NCBI GenBank assembly: GCA_001464375.1
Contig: LNEW01000153.1
Span: forward strand, 1 to 44,686
Direction of reading: 5' to 3'
DNA: 44,686 nt
Source of the DNA: Rhodospirillales bacterium Ga0074136
GTDB lineage: Bacteria; Pseudomonadota; Alphaproteobacteria; Acetobacterales; Acetobacteraceae
Shown here: positions 26,164 to 34,873 of the stretch, one piece after another
Position numbering within the stretch: position 1 is the first letter of the stretch
How the letters are laid out: the number at the start of each line of letters is the position of its first letter
Position numbers and translations under genes: made by a program
Notes under the pieces: model-generated
Told to the model about the DNA's origin: nothing
Database searches by the model: none
What the model saw: the letters and a program-made list of their open reading frames with translations, nothing else

Positions 26164-27273
26164 TCAGCGGGCGTAGCGGTGGGCAACGAAGGGCATCGGC
26201 GCGATGCGGGCCGCCAGCGGCTTGCCGCGCACCATCAATTCCAGGGCGGTGCCGTCGGCGGCGTGGTCGCGCGCCACGTAGCCCATGGCCATGGGGCCGT
26301 TCAGGGACGGGCCGAAGCCGCCGGAGGTGATCTCGCCGACGGCATCGCTGCCGGGCGCATGCACCGGCGTATGGCCGCGCGCGGGCTGGCGGCCATCGGG
26401 GCGGATGCCGACGCGCAGGCGCTTCGTGCCGTTCGCCAGTTCGTCGCGCACGCGCTCCGCTCCCGGGAAGTTCCATTCGGTGCGGCGGCGCTTGCCGATG
26501 GTCCAGGTCAGCGCGGCCTCGACCGCGCTGGTCGTCTCGTCGATATCGTTGCCGTAGAGGCACAGCCCGGCCTCCAGGCGCAGCGAATCGCGCGCGCCGA
26601 GACCGGCCGGCAGCACGCCGGGCAGCGCGAGAAGCGCGCGCGCGAAGCGTTCGGCATCCTCGGCGGCGACCGAGACCTCGACGCCGTCCTCGCCCGTGTA
26701 GCCGCTGCGCGAGACCAGCGCCGTGACGCCCGCGATGGTGAAGGTCCCCACACCCATGAAGGACAGTTCCGCGATCCCCGGCGCGAGCGTCGCGATCGCC
26801 GCGACCGCCTGCGGCCCCTGCAGCGCCACCAGCGCGCGGTCGGGCAGCGGCTTCAGCGCGACCCCCGCGGGCAGCAGCGATTCGATGCGCGGCAGATCGA
26901 GATGCTTGCGGCTGGCGTTGACCACCAGGAACAGCCGGTCGCCCAGGTTCGCGACCATGAAGTCGTCCAGGATCCCGCCATCATCGGTGGTCAGCAGACC
27001 GTACCGCTGGCGCCCGGGCTTCAGCCCCTGCACATCGGCCGGCGTCGCCCGTTCCAGCGCGGCCGCCGCGCCCTCGCCCACCAGCTCCGCCTGGCCCATG
27101 TGCGACACATCGAACAGCGAGGCGGCGGCGCGGCAGTGCAGGTGCTCCGCCATGATGCCGGCCGGGTACTGCACGGGCATCGCATAGCCCGCGAAGGGCA
27201 CCATGCGCCCGCCAAGTTCGCGGTGAAGCGACGCCAGCGGCGTTTCCAGAATGGACTCGGTCGAATCGGCCAC
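26164..27273 (-). CDS. gcvT: aminomethyltransferase (glycine cleavage T protein)
   Basis: 369 residues. GcvT transfers the methylene group from the GcvH-bound intermediate to tetrahydrofolate and releases ammonia. The family opening SLHRELGGRMVPFAGYAMPVQYP is present, followed by the blocks DVSHMGQAELVG, LLTTDDGGILDDFMVANLGD and SRSGYTGEDGVEVSV (including conserved folate-binding and fold residues). Start is GTG at 27273 with GGGAGG four bases upstream. That GTG sits inside an 8-bp inverted repeat whose partner lies directly after the glycine riboswitch, so start accessibility may be ligand-controlled. First gene of the gcv operon. Confidence 0.96.
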   Translation of the reverse strand: MADSTESILETPLASLHRELGGRMVPFAGYAMPVQYPAGIMAEHLHCRAAASLFDVSHMGQAELVGEGAAAALERATPADVQGLKPGRQRYGLLTTDDGGILDDFMVANLGDRLFLVVNASRKHLDLPRIESLLPAGVALKPLPDRALVALQGPQAVAAIATLAPGIAELSFMGVGTFTIAGVTALVSRSGYTGEDGVEVSVAAEDAERFARALLALPGVLPAGLGARDSLRLEAGLCLYGNDIDETTSAVEAALTWTIGKRRRTEWNFPGAERVRDELANGTKRLRVGIRPDGRQPARGHTPVHAPGSDAVGEITSGGFGPSLNGPMAMGYVARDHAADGTALELMVRGKPLAARIAPMPFVAHRYAR

Positions 27274-27317
27274 GGTGCCTCCCGCCGCGATGCGGCGATG
27301 GGTTGAAATCCGTGGCC
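27268..27317 (-). promoter_or_regulatory. start-codon-sequestering inverted repeat before gcvT
   Basis: On the plus strand GGCCACGG (27268-27275) and CCGTGGCC (27310-27317) are exact inverted repeats; the former contains the gcvT GTG start codon (27271-27273), the latter abuts the end of aptamer 2 of the glycine riboswitch. A second hairpin (27283-27288 / 27292-27297) lies beside the ribosome site at 27278-27283. Together they look like a translation-controlling expression platform; this is an inference. Confidence 0.5.
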
Positions 27318-27497
27318 CCCCTCTGTCGGATGACCTGAGAGATTCGGTCGCGGTGTTGACCGCGCCTTACTCCGTCGGTGCCGTGGCGCGCCTGCCACGG
27401 GCTTTCCAGAGGCCCCTTCCCCGCGCGGCCCATTTTGCCTGAGCGTTTCCGGGGGCCGGTTGCGCCTTCGGCGGGGGCGTCGCCGCCCCTCTCTCCC
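27316..27497 (-). promoter_or_regulatory. tandem glycine riboswitch
   Basis: Read on the minus strand, aptamer 1 has the family blocks GGGAGAGAGGGGCGG, CGCCGAAGGCGCAA and ACGCTCAGGCAAAA; aptamer 2 has CTCTGGAAAGCC, CACCGACGGAGTAAGG, AATCTCTCAGGT and finally GACAGAGGGG. These are the conserved elements of the two-domain glycine riboswitch, in the right order, with the usual short linker. It sits 43 bases upstream of gcvT and should raise gcvTHP expression when glycine is plentiful. The promoter in 27498-27558 was not identified. Confidence 0.92.
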
Positions 27498-27558
27498 GCG
27501 CGGGATCTGCGGGGTGCGCCTTCCTGACAGATCGCCCGGCCCGGCGCAACGACGCAGG

Positions 27559-28099
27559 TCAGGGAATCGGCTGCCAGGTCTCGGTCACGCGCAGGGGTTG
27601 CAACGTGAAGCGCCAGGTGCACCCGGCCGCCGGCTGGTCATGCGCGCGCGAGATCGGCAGCCCGGCCAGAGCGCACATCAGCAGCGTGCCAGTCCCGCCA
27701 TGGCCCACCAGGGCGATGTCGCCGCCCGGATGGCCGGCAAGGATCTCCCGGGCCGCCGCGACGACGCGGTGCTGCGCGTCGATGGCGCGCTCCCAGCCTT
27801 CGATGCTGTCCTGCGGCCGGGCGAAGAAGGCATCGGCCAGGCGTTCGAAATCGGTGCGCGGGCGGTAGCCGGTGCTGCTGCGGTCCATCTCCGCCAGGCC
27901 CGGATGCACCTGCACCGGCAGGCCGAAGCGCGCGGCGATGAGGCCGGCCGTCGCTCGACCAGACGGCGCGCGGCGCGGTGTCGATCACCAGGCGCCGCAG
28001 CCGTGCAATGCCCTCGGGTGCGAGGTGCCAGCGCGGCACCGGGACGCCAGGGTCGATCACCACCTCCGGATGGGAGACGAAGATCCCCCGCAATGTCAC
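27559..28099 (-). pseudogene. histidine phosphatase (phosphoglycerate mutase-like), frameshifted
   Basis: Two frames join into one histidine phosphatase-like protein. The N-terminal frame starts at GTG 28099 (overlapping the lipoprotein stop by 4 bases) and reads IFVSHPEVVIDPGVPVPRWHL to RAVWSS; the C-terminal frame, TAGLIAARFGLPVQVHPG to WQPIP, ends at 27559 and carries VGHGGTGTLLMC with the second catalytic histidine. At about 27950-27955 the normal SSxERKAxxTAG block, which holds a catalytic arginine, is shortened to SS plus one base, a net loss of about 17 bases by comparison with the remembered family pattern. The first histidine motif is also S-H-P rather than R-H-G. The break could be real or an assembly error; a similar loss occurs in atpB. 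Confidence 0.7.
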
Positions 28100-28650
28100 C
28101 GCGGCCCGCGGCGCCGGTTGAGCGCCAGATCCTCCGGCGTCATCTGGAAGGACAGGCGGACATTGTGGTTCTCCACCAGCCGTTCCTCGGCCGGGAAGCT
28201 GATGACGACAGGCGAACTCGCGATCCGTATCCGGCTGGCGTTGCCGGCGAATTCCACGGGGGTGACGTAGTCGCGCCGCTCGATGATCTGCCCGTCGCCG
28301 GCATCGGTCACCGCGATGAACCACGGCAGGGAGACGCGCGGCAGGGTCGCGACCGGCCCGCGCTCCACGTCGAAGATGGCGCTGATGTTCACGTTCACCC
28401 CGTCGCGCCGGCGCGTGTAGTCGCAGCTGGCGTTGAAGCCGATCAGCCTGGCGTCGCTGGTCATGGAGGCGATGTCCGGCACGGCGCCATCGCGAAACCG
28501 CGTGAGGTCCGCACCATCCGCCAGGATGCTGATGCGTGGGCAGGGTGCCGGCGGGCTGTTCGACAGTGAACTGCCGCCGCCGCCGCAGCCGGCGAGCATC
28601 GCCGCCGCCGCCAGACCGAATGCCGCCCTGCGCCGCATGAAACCCACCAT
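28096..28650 (-). CDS. lipoprotein of unknown function
   Basis: 184 residues with a type II signal: [22 protein letters not shown], where LAGC (19-22) is a lipobox and Cys22 would be lipidated. A glycine/serine linker follows. The mature domain is beta-rich with no motif I recognise; two conserved-looking cysteines lie in PCPRIS and NASCDYTRR. It is probably anchored in the outer membrane. ATG 28650 has AAAGGGGG upstream; ATG 28638 is possible. The stop overlaps the histidine phosphatase GTG, so the two genes were translated together. It is divergent from ispH, with about 95 bases between the starts. Confidence 0.75.
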   Translation of the reverse strand: MVGFMRRRAAFGLAAAAMLAGCGGGGSSLSNSPPAPCPRISILADGADLTRFRDGAVPDIASMTSDARLIGFNASCDYTRRRDGVNVNISAIFDVERGPVATLPRVSLPWFIAVTDAGDGQIIERRDYVTPVEFAGNASRIRIASSPVVISFPAEERLVENHNVRLSFQMTPEDLALNRRRGPR

Positions 28651-28681
28651 TCCATCCCCCTTTGACCCCGGGCGCCCCATC

Positions 28682-28687
28682 TATAGT
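28682..28687 (+). promoter_or_regulatory. candidate -10 box for ispH
   Basis: TATAGT lies in the 95-base gap between the divergent lipoprotein gene and ispH, 59 bases before the ispH ATG. A TTGACC at 28662-28667 is nearby but only 14 bases away, shorter than ideal, so the pairing is uncertain. Confidence 0.35.
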
Positions 28688-28745
28688 GTGCCGTCCGCCC
28701 TGGGCAGGGAGCAACCTGCCCGCCCCCGCAGCGCCGCGCGAGTCC

Positions 28746-29702
28746 ATGACACCCGAGAAGCCCAGCCTCCACGTCCTGCTTGCCGGCCCGCGCGGCTTCT
28801 GCGCTGGCGTCGACCGTGCCATCAAGATCGTCGAGGAGGCGCTGAAGCGCCATGGCGCGCCTGTCTATGTCCGCCACGAGATCGTGCACAACCGCTTCGT
28901 GGTGGAAGGGCTGGAACGCCAGGGCGCGGTGTTCGTCGAGGAACTCTCGCAGATCCCCGATGACGGGCAGCCGGTGGTCTTCTCCGCCCATGGCGTGGCG
29001 AAGTGCGTGCCGGCGGAGGCCGCGGCGCGCGCGATGTATTTCCTCGACGCCACCTGCCCGCTGGTCAGCAAGGTGCACCGCGAGGCCGAGCGCCACCACG
29101 CACGCGGGCGGCATCTGCTGCTGATCGGCCATGCCGGGCACCCCGAGGTGGTGGGCACCATGGGCCAGTTGCCCGCGGGCGAGGTGACGCTGGTCGAGGA
29201 TGCCGAAGCCGCGCGCAGCATCGCGCCGCCGCCCGGCCTCGCGCTGGCCTATACAACTCAGACCACGCTGTCGGTCGACGACACGTCCGAGATCGTGGCG
29301 ATCCTGCGCGACCGGTTCCCCACCATCGAGGGCCCCGCGAAGGAGGACATCTGCTACGCCACCACCAACCGCCAGGCGGCGGTGAAGGCGGTGGCGGCGC
29401 GGTCGGACCTGGTGGTCGTGGTGGGCGCGCCGAATTCATCCAACTCCGTGCGCCTGCGCGAGGTGGCCGAACGCGCCGGCGTTCCACGCGCGGTCATGGT
29501 GCAGCGCGGTGCCGAGCTGGACCCGGCCATCGCGGATGGCTGCGCGACGGTCGGCATCACCGCCGGCGCCTCGGCGCCCGAAGTCCTGGTGCAGGAAGTG
29601 GTCGACCGGCTGCGCGGGCGCTTCAGCGTCACGGTCGAGGAAGTGACGGTGGCGGTCGAGGACGTCGTCTTCCGCGTGCCGCGCATGCGCGCCGTCGCCT
29701 GA
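28746..29702 (+). CDS. ispH: 4-hydroxy-3-methylbut-2-enyl diphosphate reductase
   Basis: 318 residues. IspH (LytB) makes isopentenyl and dimethylallyl diphosphate in the last step of the MEP isoprenoid pathway, using a 4Fe-4S cluster. Its three ligand cysteines are visible: Cys19 in [13 protein letters not shown], Cys104 in [12 protein letters not shown] and Cys203 in [11 protein letters not shown]. The catalytic Glu-bearing motif is in the usual Y-T-T-Q-T-T-L-S-V segment region, and histidines in the [10 protein letters not shown] and GHAGHPEV blocks match the substrate site. ATG 28746 fits the family start; upstream in-frame codons are non-conserved. Its TGA overlaps the thrB ATG by one base. 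ispH-thrB-rnhA is a familiar alphaproteobacterial gene order. Confidence 0.97.
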   Translation: MTPEKPSLHVLLAGPRGFCAGVDRAIKIVEEALKRHGAPVYVRHEIVHNRFVVEGLERQGAVFVEELSQIPDDGQPVVFSAHGVAKCVPAEAAARAMYFLDATCPLVSKVHREAERHHARGRHLLLIGHAGHPEVVGTMGQLPAGEVTLVEDAEAARSIAPPPGLALAYTTQTTLSVDDTSEIVAILRDRFPTIEGPAKEDICYATTNRQAAVKAVAARSDLVVVVGAPNSSNSVRLREVAERAGVPRAVMVQRGAELDPAIADGCATVGITAGASAPEVLVQEVVDRLRGRFSVTVEEVTVAVEDVVFRVPRMRAVA

Positions 29703-30682
29703 TGGCGGTCTATACCGAGGTCTCGGACGAGGCGTTGCGCGCCTTCCTGGCCGACTACGCGCTGGGCGAATTGCTGGCCTTCCGTGGCATCGCGGAAGGT
29801 GTCGAGAATTCCAACTACGCGCTGAAGACCGAGGCCGGCGACTATATCCTGACGTTGTACGAGAAGCGCGTCGATCCGGCGGAGCTGCCGTATTTCCTCG
29901 GGCTGATGGACCATCTGGCGGGGCGCGGCCTGGCCTGCCCCACGCCGGTGGCAGGGCATGACGGGCAGGCGCTGCGATCGCTGGCGGGGCGCCCGGCAGC
30001 GATCGTCACCTTCCTGCCCGGCGTCTGGCCGCGGCGCGTGCGGCCCGAACATTGCGCACCGCTGGGCCGTGCGCTCGCCGGGATGCATGTGGCCGGGGAA
30101 GGCTTAGCGCTGCATCGCGCGAACGCGCTCGGCCCGGCCGGCTGGGCGCCGCTGCTGGAAGGCTGCCGCGCGCGAGGGGACGAGGTGCAACCCGGGCTGG
30201 TCGCGGAACTCGATGGCGCGCTGGCCGGCATATTGGCCACCTGGCCGGCCGAGGGTGCCTTGCCGCGCGGGCAGATCCACGCCGACCTATTCCCCGACAA
30301 TGTCTTCTTCCTGCCGGGGGAGGATGGGCGGCCGCGCGTCTCGGGGCTGATCGACTTCTACTTCGCCTGCACGGACCTGCTCGCCTATGACGTCGCGGTA
30401 TGCCTGAATGCCTGGTGCTTCGAGGCCGACTACGCCTTCAACGTGACCAAGGCGCGGGCACTGCTGTCGGCCTATGATTCGGTGCGGCCGCTGTCGGGCG
30501 CCGAACGCGCGGCGCTGCCGGTACTGGCGCGCGGTGCGGCGCTGCGCTTCCTGCTGACGCGGCTGTTCGACTGGACGCATACGCCGCCCGGCGCGCTGGT
30601 GACGCGCAAGGACCCGCTGGAATACCTGCGCAAGCTGCGCTTCTTCGCGATGGCCGACAGCCCCGCCGCGCTGGGCGCATGA
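29702..30682 (+). CDS. thrB: homoserine kinase (APH-fold type)
   Basis: 326 residues. This homoserine kinase has the aminoglycoside-phosphotransferase fold used by many alphaproteobacteria, not the GHMP fold of Escherichia coli ThrB. It phosphorylates homoserine in threonine synthesis. Features: [23 protein letters not shown] at the N-terminus, [13 protein letters not shown] as the nucleotide-binding turn, the catalytic loop [14 protein letters not shown] with Asp and Asn, and the metal-binding DF in [23 protein letters not shown] 29702 overlaps the ispH stop by one base, and its own stop overlaps the rnhA ATG by four, so the three genes form one transcript. Confidence 0.95.
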   Translation: MAVYTEVSDEALRAFLADYALGELLAFRGIAEGVENSNYALKTEAGDYILTLYEKRVDPAELPYFLGLMDHLAGRGLACPTPVAGHDGQALRSLAGRPAAIVTFLPGVWPRRVRPEHCAPLGRALAGMHVAGEGLALHRANALGPAGWAPLLEGCRARGDEVQPGLVAELDGALAGILATWPAEGALPRGQIHADLFPDNVFFLPGEDGRPRVSGLIDFYFACTDLLAYDVAVCLNAWCFEADYAFNVTKARALLSAYDSVRPLSGAERAALPVLARGAALRFLLTRLFDWTHTPPGALVTRKDPLEYLRKLRFFAMADSPAALGA

Positions 30683-31131
30683 CCACCGATCTGCGCCCGC
30701 ATGTCGAGATCTGGACCGATGGCGGCTGCAAGCCCAATCCCGGCCCCGGCGGCTGGGCCGCCATCCTGCGCTTCGGCGCGCACGAGCGCGAACTGACCGG
30801 CGGCGATCCCGAGACGACCAACAACCGCATGGAACTGACCGCCGCCATCATGGCGCTGGAGGCGCTGAAGAAGCCCTGCACCGTCGCGCTGCACACCGAC
30901 AGCGAATACGTCCGCAACGGCATCAGCCGCTGGATCCATGGCTGGGTGCGGCAGAACTGGCGCAACGCGGCGAAGGAACCGGTGAAGAACCTCGATTTGT
31001 GGCAGCGGCTGCTGGCGGCGGCGAAGCCGCACGAGGTCGAGTGGAAATGGGTGCGCGGCCATGCCGGGGACACGATGAACGAACGCGCGGATGCGCTGGC
31101 GACGGCGGCGCGCGATGCGGCGGCCGGGTGA
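30679..31131 (+). CDS. rnhA: ribonuclease HI
   Basis: 150 residues. RNase HI degrades the RNA strand of RNA-DNA hybrids during replication and R-loop removal. All catalytic residues are in place, each four positions later than in the Escherichia coli enzyme: Asp14 ([18 protein letters not shown]), Glu52 ([10 protein letters not shown]), Asp74 (HTDSEYV), His128 and Asp138 ([15 protein letters not shown]). The basic handle region [20 protein letters not shown] is also typical. It overlaps the thrB stop by four bases (ATGA). Together with rnhB this window encodes both RNase H classes. Convergent with the next gene, with only three bases between. Confidence 0.97.
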   Translation: MTTDLRPHVEIWTDGGCKPNPGPGGWAAILRFGAHERELTGGDPETTNNRMELTAAIMALEALKKPCTVALHTDSEYVRNGISRWIHGWVRQNWRNAAKEPVKNLDLWQRLLAAAKPHEVEWKWVRGHAGDTMNERADALATAARDAAAG

Positions 31132-31134
31132 GGT

Positions 31135-31755
31135 TCAGCGCGCCGGGTCGCGCAGCGCGCTGCTGACCACCCCGGTATTCGGCCGCCCATCGGTGCGCGC
31201 CGCCGCCGAGCCGGTGATGGTCAGCATGCGCGGCGGCGTGGTGTTGCCGACATAGTTGGCGCTCACATAGGTCAGCGTGCCGAAGGGCCGCGCGCCCGCC
31301 TGGCGCTGCGGCGTGCCGGTGGCGGTCCAGCCGGGCATCAGGTCGCCACCGCGCCCCATGATCCGCATCGTGCCGGCCAGGAAGGCGTCATGGTCCACGC
31401 CCTCGGCCAACAGGCCGCACTGCTCGCCAGGCTCGATGGTATTGAGCCGGTAGCGGCCGAACTGGCCGGACACCATCCAGCCGCCCGTCTCGCGCACCTG
31501 GTCGGTGCCGCGCAACTGGGCGGCGGGCAACGGTGCGGCGGCTGCGCCCAGCACGCGCGCGACGACCGCCGGCACAGCCTCCCCGCTGACCATCGCCGCC
31601 AGGCAGACCGTCTCGAAGATGCCCAGCACCTCCTGCGTCAGCGCCCGCGAAGCCGCTGCCGCATCGGGCCGCGGCACCGCCTGCGCCTGTGCCGCGACGG
31701 GCGCCGCGGCCACCAGCGCGGCGATCAGCATGGCGCGTCGCACATGGCCTGTCAT
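31135..31755 (-). CDS. secreted protein of unknown function
   Basis: 206 residues with a signal peptide (MTGHVRRAMLIAALVAAAPVAAQAQA). I do not recognise the family. The mature part has two cysteines, Cys51 in FETVCLAAM and Cys113 in EQCGLLAEG, spaced so that a disulfide is possible. It also has a glycine-rich C-terminal half (GRGGDLMPGWTATGTPQ, YVSANYVGNTTPP) that suggests a beta-rich domain. It starts at ATG 31755 and is divergent from the MFS gene at 31866, with about 110 bases between, and convergent with rnhA, three bases apart. No operon partner or motif points to a function. Confidence 0.65.
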   Translation of the reverse strand: MTGHVRRAMLIAALVAAAPVAAQAQAVPRPDAAAASRALTQEVLGIFETVCLAAMVSGEAVPAVVARVLGAAAAPLPAAQLRGTDQVRETGGWMVSGQFGRYRLNTIEPGEQCGLLAEGVDHDAFLAGTMRIMGRGGDLMPGWTATGTPQRQAGARPFGTLTYVSANYVGNTTPPRMLTITGSAAARTDGRPNTGVVSSALRDPAR

Positions 31756-31865
31756 CGCGTGCCCTCCTGCGGTCGGGCAAAGTGCAGCACGCGCGGCGGC
31801 GCCGTGGCTACCCTCCCTTGTCGTCGCGCCCGCGCCCGCCGAGACTGGCGGCGGGAAGGAACCGC

Positions 31866-33074
31866 ATGACGGACGCCGACAGCGTCGAGACCCGCCAATC
31901 CTGGATCATCGCCTTCACTGCCGTGACCATGCTGGCGCTTGCCGCAGGCGCGCCGCTGACGGTGGTGATCGGCCTGGTGCCGATCAGCGAGACGCTGGGC
32001 GGGGGGCGGTCGCTGCCCTCGCTGGCGACCTCGCTCGCCTATCTCGGCACGGGCGTGGGCGGCGTGATGTGCGGGCTGCTGGCCGCGCGCTTCGGCCAGC
32101 GCGTGGTGGCGATGATCGGCGGCGGTGCAATCCTCGCGGGGCTCGCCCTGGCGTCGCTCGGGCAGGGGTGGTCGCTGCTGGCGGGGCTCGGGCTCGGAGT
32201 CGGGTTGTTCGGCAATGGCGCGCTGTTCGCGCCGATGGTGGCCTACGTGTCGCTGTGGTTCGACCGGCGGCGCGGCACGGCCCTGGCGCTGGTGTCGTCC
32301 GGGCAATACATCGCGGGTTTCGTCTGGCCCTTCGTGTTCGAACGCGCCATCGCCGCCTTCGGCTGGCAGGCGACGATGCTGGCCTATGGCGCCTTCGCCG
32401 CGACCATCGTGGTGACATTGGCGGTGCTGGTGGTGCGGCCCGCCCCGATGCCGCTGGGCGCGGCGGCACGGCGCGTGGTGCCGGGGCAGCGCGTGCTCGG
32501 CATGGCGCCGAACACGTCGCTGGCGCTGCTCGCCATCGCGTCCTTCCTGTGCTGCGTGCCGATGGCGATGCCCGCGGCGCATCTGGTTGCGTTCTGCGGG
32601 GACCTCGGCATCGCGGCGTCGCGCGGGGCGGCCATGCTGTCGGTGCTGCTGCTGTCGGCCTTCATTGCGCGGCAGTTCTGGGGCTGGCTGTCGGACCGAA
32701 TCGGCGGGCTGTGGACCGTATTCGCGGGGTCGTCGGCGCAGGTGGCCGGCATGCTGGGCTTCCTCGCGACGCAGGACGAGGCCGGCCTGTTTTTCGTGGC
32801 GGCCGCCTATGGCCTGGGATTCGGCGGCATCATCCCGGCCTATGTGCTGACGGTGCGCGAATTGTTCCCGGCCATCGAGGCCTCCTGGCGCGTGCCGGCC
32901 CTGCTGTTCCTCAGCCTGTCGGGCATGGCCTTCGGCGCCTGGCTGGCCGGCGCGATCTACGACGCCGTCGGCTTCTACGCGGCGGCCTGGTGGGCCGGCA
33001 TCGCGTTCAACATCGTGCAACTGGCGCTGGTGGGATTCCTGATCCAGCGCCAGCGCGCGGTCAGTCGGCCCTGA
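31866..33074 (+). CDS. MFS transporter, monocarboxylate/oxalate-formate type
   Basis: 402 residues and twelve predicted helices. The loop between helices 2 and 3 (LLAARFGQRVV) matches the MFS G-x-L-a-D-R-x-G-x-R element loosely; helix 4-5 with SLWFDRRRGTALALVSSGQYIAGFVWPFVFERAIAAFGWQ is the W-F-x-x-R-R-G block typical of the oxalate/formate and monocarboxylate antiporter group. The C-terminal half repeats the loop as WGWLSDRIGG. It should carry small organic acids, consistent with the Bug receptor encoded next to it, though the exact substrate is unknown. GGGAAGGA precedes ATG 31866. Its 3' end overlaps that of the convergent Bug gene by 14 bases. Confidence 0.85.
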   Translation: MTDADSVETRQSWIIAFTAVTMLALAAGAPLTVVIGLVPISETLGGGRSLPSLATSLAYLGTGVGGVMCGLLAARFGQRVVAMIGGGAILAGLALASLGQGWSLLAGLGLGVGLFGNGALFAPMVAYVSLWFDRRRGTALALVSSGQYIAGFVWPFVFERAIAAFGWQATMLAYGAFAATIVVTLAVLVVRPAPMPLGAAARRVVPGQRVLGMAPNTSLALLAIASFLCCVPMAMPAAHLVAFCGDLGIAASRGAAMLSVLLLSAFIARQFWGWLSDRIGGLWTVFAGSSAQVAGMLGFLATQDEAGLFFVAAAYGLGFGGIIPAYVLTVRELFPAIEASWRVPALLFLSLSGMAFGAWLAGAIYDAVGFYAAAWWAGIAFNIVQLALVGFLIQRQRAVSRP

Positions 33075-34005
33075 TATTGGCTTCCTGCACGATGCGCGCC
33101 CAGCGCGGGAGTTCTGCGGCGACCAGCGCGGTGTAGTCGGCCGGCGTCATGCGGTTGGGCGTGGTGCCAAGGTCGGTCAGGCGCTGCGCCATGGCGGGCC
33201 TGGCGAGTGCCGCCACCAGTGCGGCGTTGATGCGCGCGGCGGTCGCGGGGTCCATGCCGGCGGGGCCGGACAGGCCGAACCAGTTGTTCGCCTCCAGCGT
33301 CGGGAAGCCGAGCTCCTTGAAGGTCGGCACATCGGGCCAGCGCGTGGCGCGCTCGGCGCTGGTGATGGCGAGCAGGCGCAGGCGTTCATTGCGGCCGATA
33401 TCCGCGACCGCGGCGATCACGCCCTCGGTCTGCCCACCCAGCACGTCGATGACTGCCGGCGCCGCGCCGCGATAGGGCACATGCGTGAGGTCCACGCCGG
33501 CGGCGCGCGCAAGCATCTCGGTCTTGGCATGGCCCGTGGTGCCGTTGCCGGAGGACCCCACGCGCACCGCGCCGGGCGATGCGCGGGCGGCGTCGATGAA
33601 CTGCGCGAGTGTCGCGAAGCGCCCGGCCGCCGAAACGCCCAGCGCGCTCGGCACCGCCGCGATCAGGCCGATATGCGTGAAGTCGCGCAGCGGGTCATAG
33701 GGCATGGTGCGGATCACCGCTGCGCCGACCCCATGCGAGGCGATGTTCGAGATCACCAACGCGCCGGAATCCGGCGCGGATTTCGCCACCGCATCCGACC
33801 CGATCATGCCGCCGGCGCCGGGGCGATTCTCCACCACCACGGTCTGGCCGAGGCGCGATTCCAGTTCTGGCTGCACCAGGCGGCCAAGCAGGTCCACCGT
33901 GCCGCCCGGCGGGAAGGGCACGACCAGGCGGATGGTGCGTGCCTGCGCCAGCGCGGGCAGCGCCGGCGTGGCGAGGGTGGCGGCGAGCAGCGAGCGACGG
34001 CGCAT
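33061..34005 (-). CDS. Bug-family tripartite tricarboxylate transporter receptor (copy 2)
   Basis: 314 residues, signal peptide at 1-21 (RRRSLLAATLATPALPALAQA). The Bug fold markers are TIRLVVPFPPGGTVDLLGRLV, VVENRPGAGGMIGSDAVAKSAPDSG, GSSGNGTTGHAKTEMLARAAG and LTHVPYRGAAPAVIDVLGGQTEGVI. It lacks an aligned TctAB pair nearby. It is the last gene of a three-gene minus-strand run, one base after the degenerate MBL-fold gene, and may bind the small acid handled by that operon. Its end overlaps the convergent MFS gene by 14 bases. Start ATG 34005. Confidence 0.9.
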   Translation of the reverse strand: MRRRSLLAATLATPALPALAQARTIRLVVPFPPGGTVDLLGRLVQPELESRLGQTVVVENRPGAGGMIGSDAVAKSAPDSGALVISNIASHGVGAAVIRTMPYDPLRDFTHIGLIAAVPSALGVSAAGRFATLAQFIDAARASPGAVRVGSSGNGTTGHAKTEMLARAAGVDLTHVPYRGAAPAVIDVLGGQTEGVIAAVADIGRNERLRLLAITSAERATRWPDVPTFKELGFPTLEANNWFGLSGPAGMDPATAARINAALVAALARPAMAQRLTDLGTTPNRMTPADYTALVAAELPRWARIVQEANIRAD

Positions 34006-34006
34006 C

Positions 34007-34873
34007 TCAGGCGGTCTCCTTGGCGAAAAGCGGCAGATCGATGGGCGGCTTGCGGCGGGCGGCGAGCATCGCGATGGCCTCGCGCATCCGCGCGTGGGCT
34101 TGCGCCACGGCCGCTGCGCCTTCGATCACGCACCCGTAGCACGGGCACAGCCGATCGACCCGCCGCGCGGCGAAGATGGCGTCGAGGTCGGCCAGGATCG
34201 GCGCGGGGTCGACGCCGATGAGCCAGTCGAACTTCGCCGACAGCATGCGCGCGATGTCGGCGGCGGCGATCGGCGCCTCGTTGGGTGCGCGCACCAGCGC
34301 TTCGCCCGGGGCGGCGCGCGTCAGGAAGCCGAAGGACTCGCTGGTGAACAGCGTCCGTGTCGTGTGTTCGTAGAACCAGTTGGTCGCCAGCAGGCGCAGT
34401 TGCACGCGCAGGGGTTCCAGGCGCAGCCGGCCGAGTTCGACCGCCTGGCCGACCTCGATCCGGATGGCGCGCACGGGGGCCATGGCCTCGATGCGCGCAT
34501 GCGCCTCGTCGGCCTCGATCATGCCGGCGAGGTCGAGCGGGTTCAGCACGCCGACATAGGGCACTTCCGTGATGCCGAAGGCAGCCACCAGGGCGCGCAG
34601 GTTCGCCATGCAATCCTGTTCGCGCCGCGTGTTGATCATGCGCCGGCGCGTGGTCCCGGCGAGCGTCTGCGCGAGCGCGGCCTCGATCGCAGGCCAGTGC
34701 ACGGGCAGGCCAGTATCGACGACCATCCATTCCGCGCCGTCGCGCAGTGCATAGGCGGATACCGGCAGGAAGCCCGGCAGGCCCGGCGGGATCCAGGAGA
34801 CGGACCGCGCATCGGCGCGCAGCCAGCCGGTCGCGGCGAACAGCGTGCCGGGGATGATGGTGTGCAGGCTCAT
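34007..34873 (-). CDS. MBL-fold protein with replaced metal ligands (flavodiiron/ODP-like), putative inactive partner
   Basis: 288 residues, metallo-beta-lactamase-like fold inferred from WMVVDTGLPVHWPAIEAAL and the later LFTSESFGF segment, which resembles the LFSnDaFG element of flavodiiron and oxygen-binding diiron proteins. The ligand positions are changed: the HxExDH element reads RREQDC (Arg83, Glu85, Asp87, Cys88), the later ligand Asp is Glu179, and the final GH is Tyr246 in CPCYGC. So Glu85 and Asp87 remain, but three histidine-type ligands are lost. Any metal centre would have to be unusual, or the protein is structural. Alignment is by eye. It is translationally coupled to the neighbouring MBL gene (4-base overlap) and to a Bug receptor (one base apart). 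ATG 34873. Confidence 0.7.
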   Translation of the reverse strand: MSLHTIIPGTLFAATGWLRADARSVSWIPPGLPGFLPVSAYALRDGAEWMVVDTGLPVHWPAIEAALAQTLAGTTRRRMINTRREQDCMANLRALVAAFGITEVPYVGVLNPLDLAGMIEADEAHARIEAMAPVRAIRIEVGQAVELGRLRLEPLRVQLRLLATNWFYEHTTRTLFTSESFGFLTRAAPGEALVRAPNEAPIAAADIARMLSAKFDWLIGVDPAPILADLDAIFAARRVDRLCPCYGCVIEGAAAVAQAHARMREAIAMLAARRKPPIDLPLFAKETA

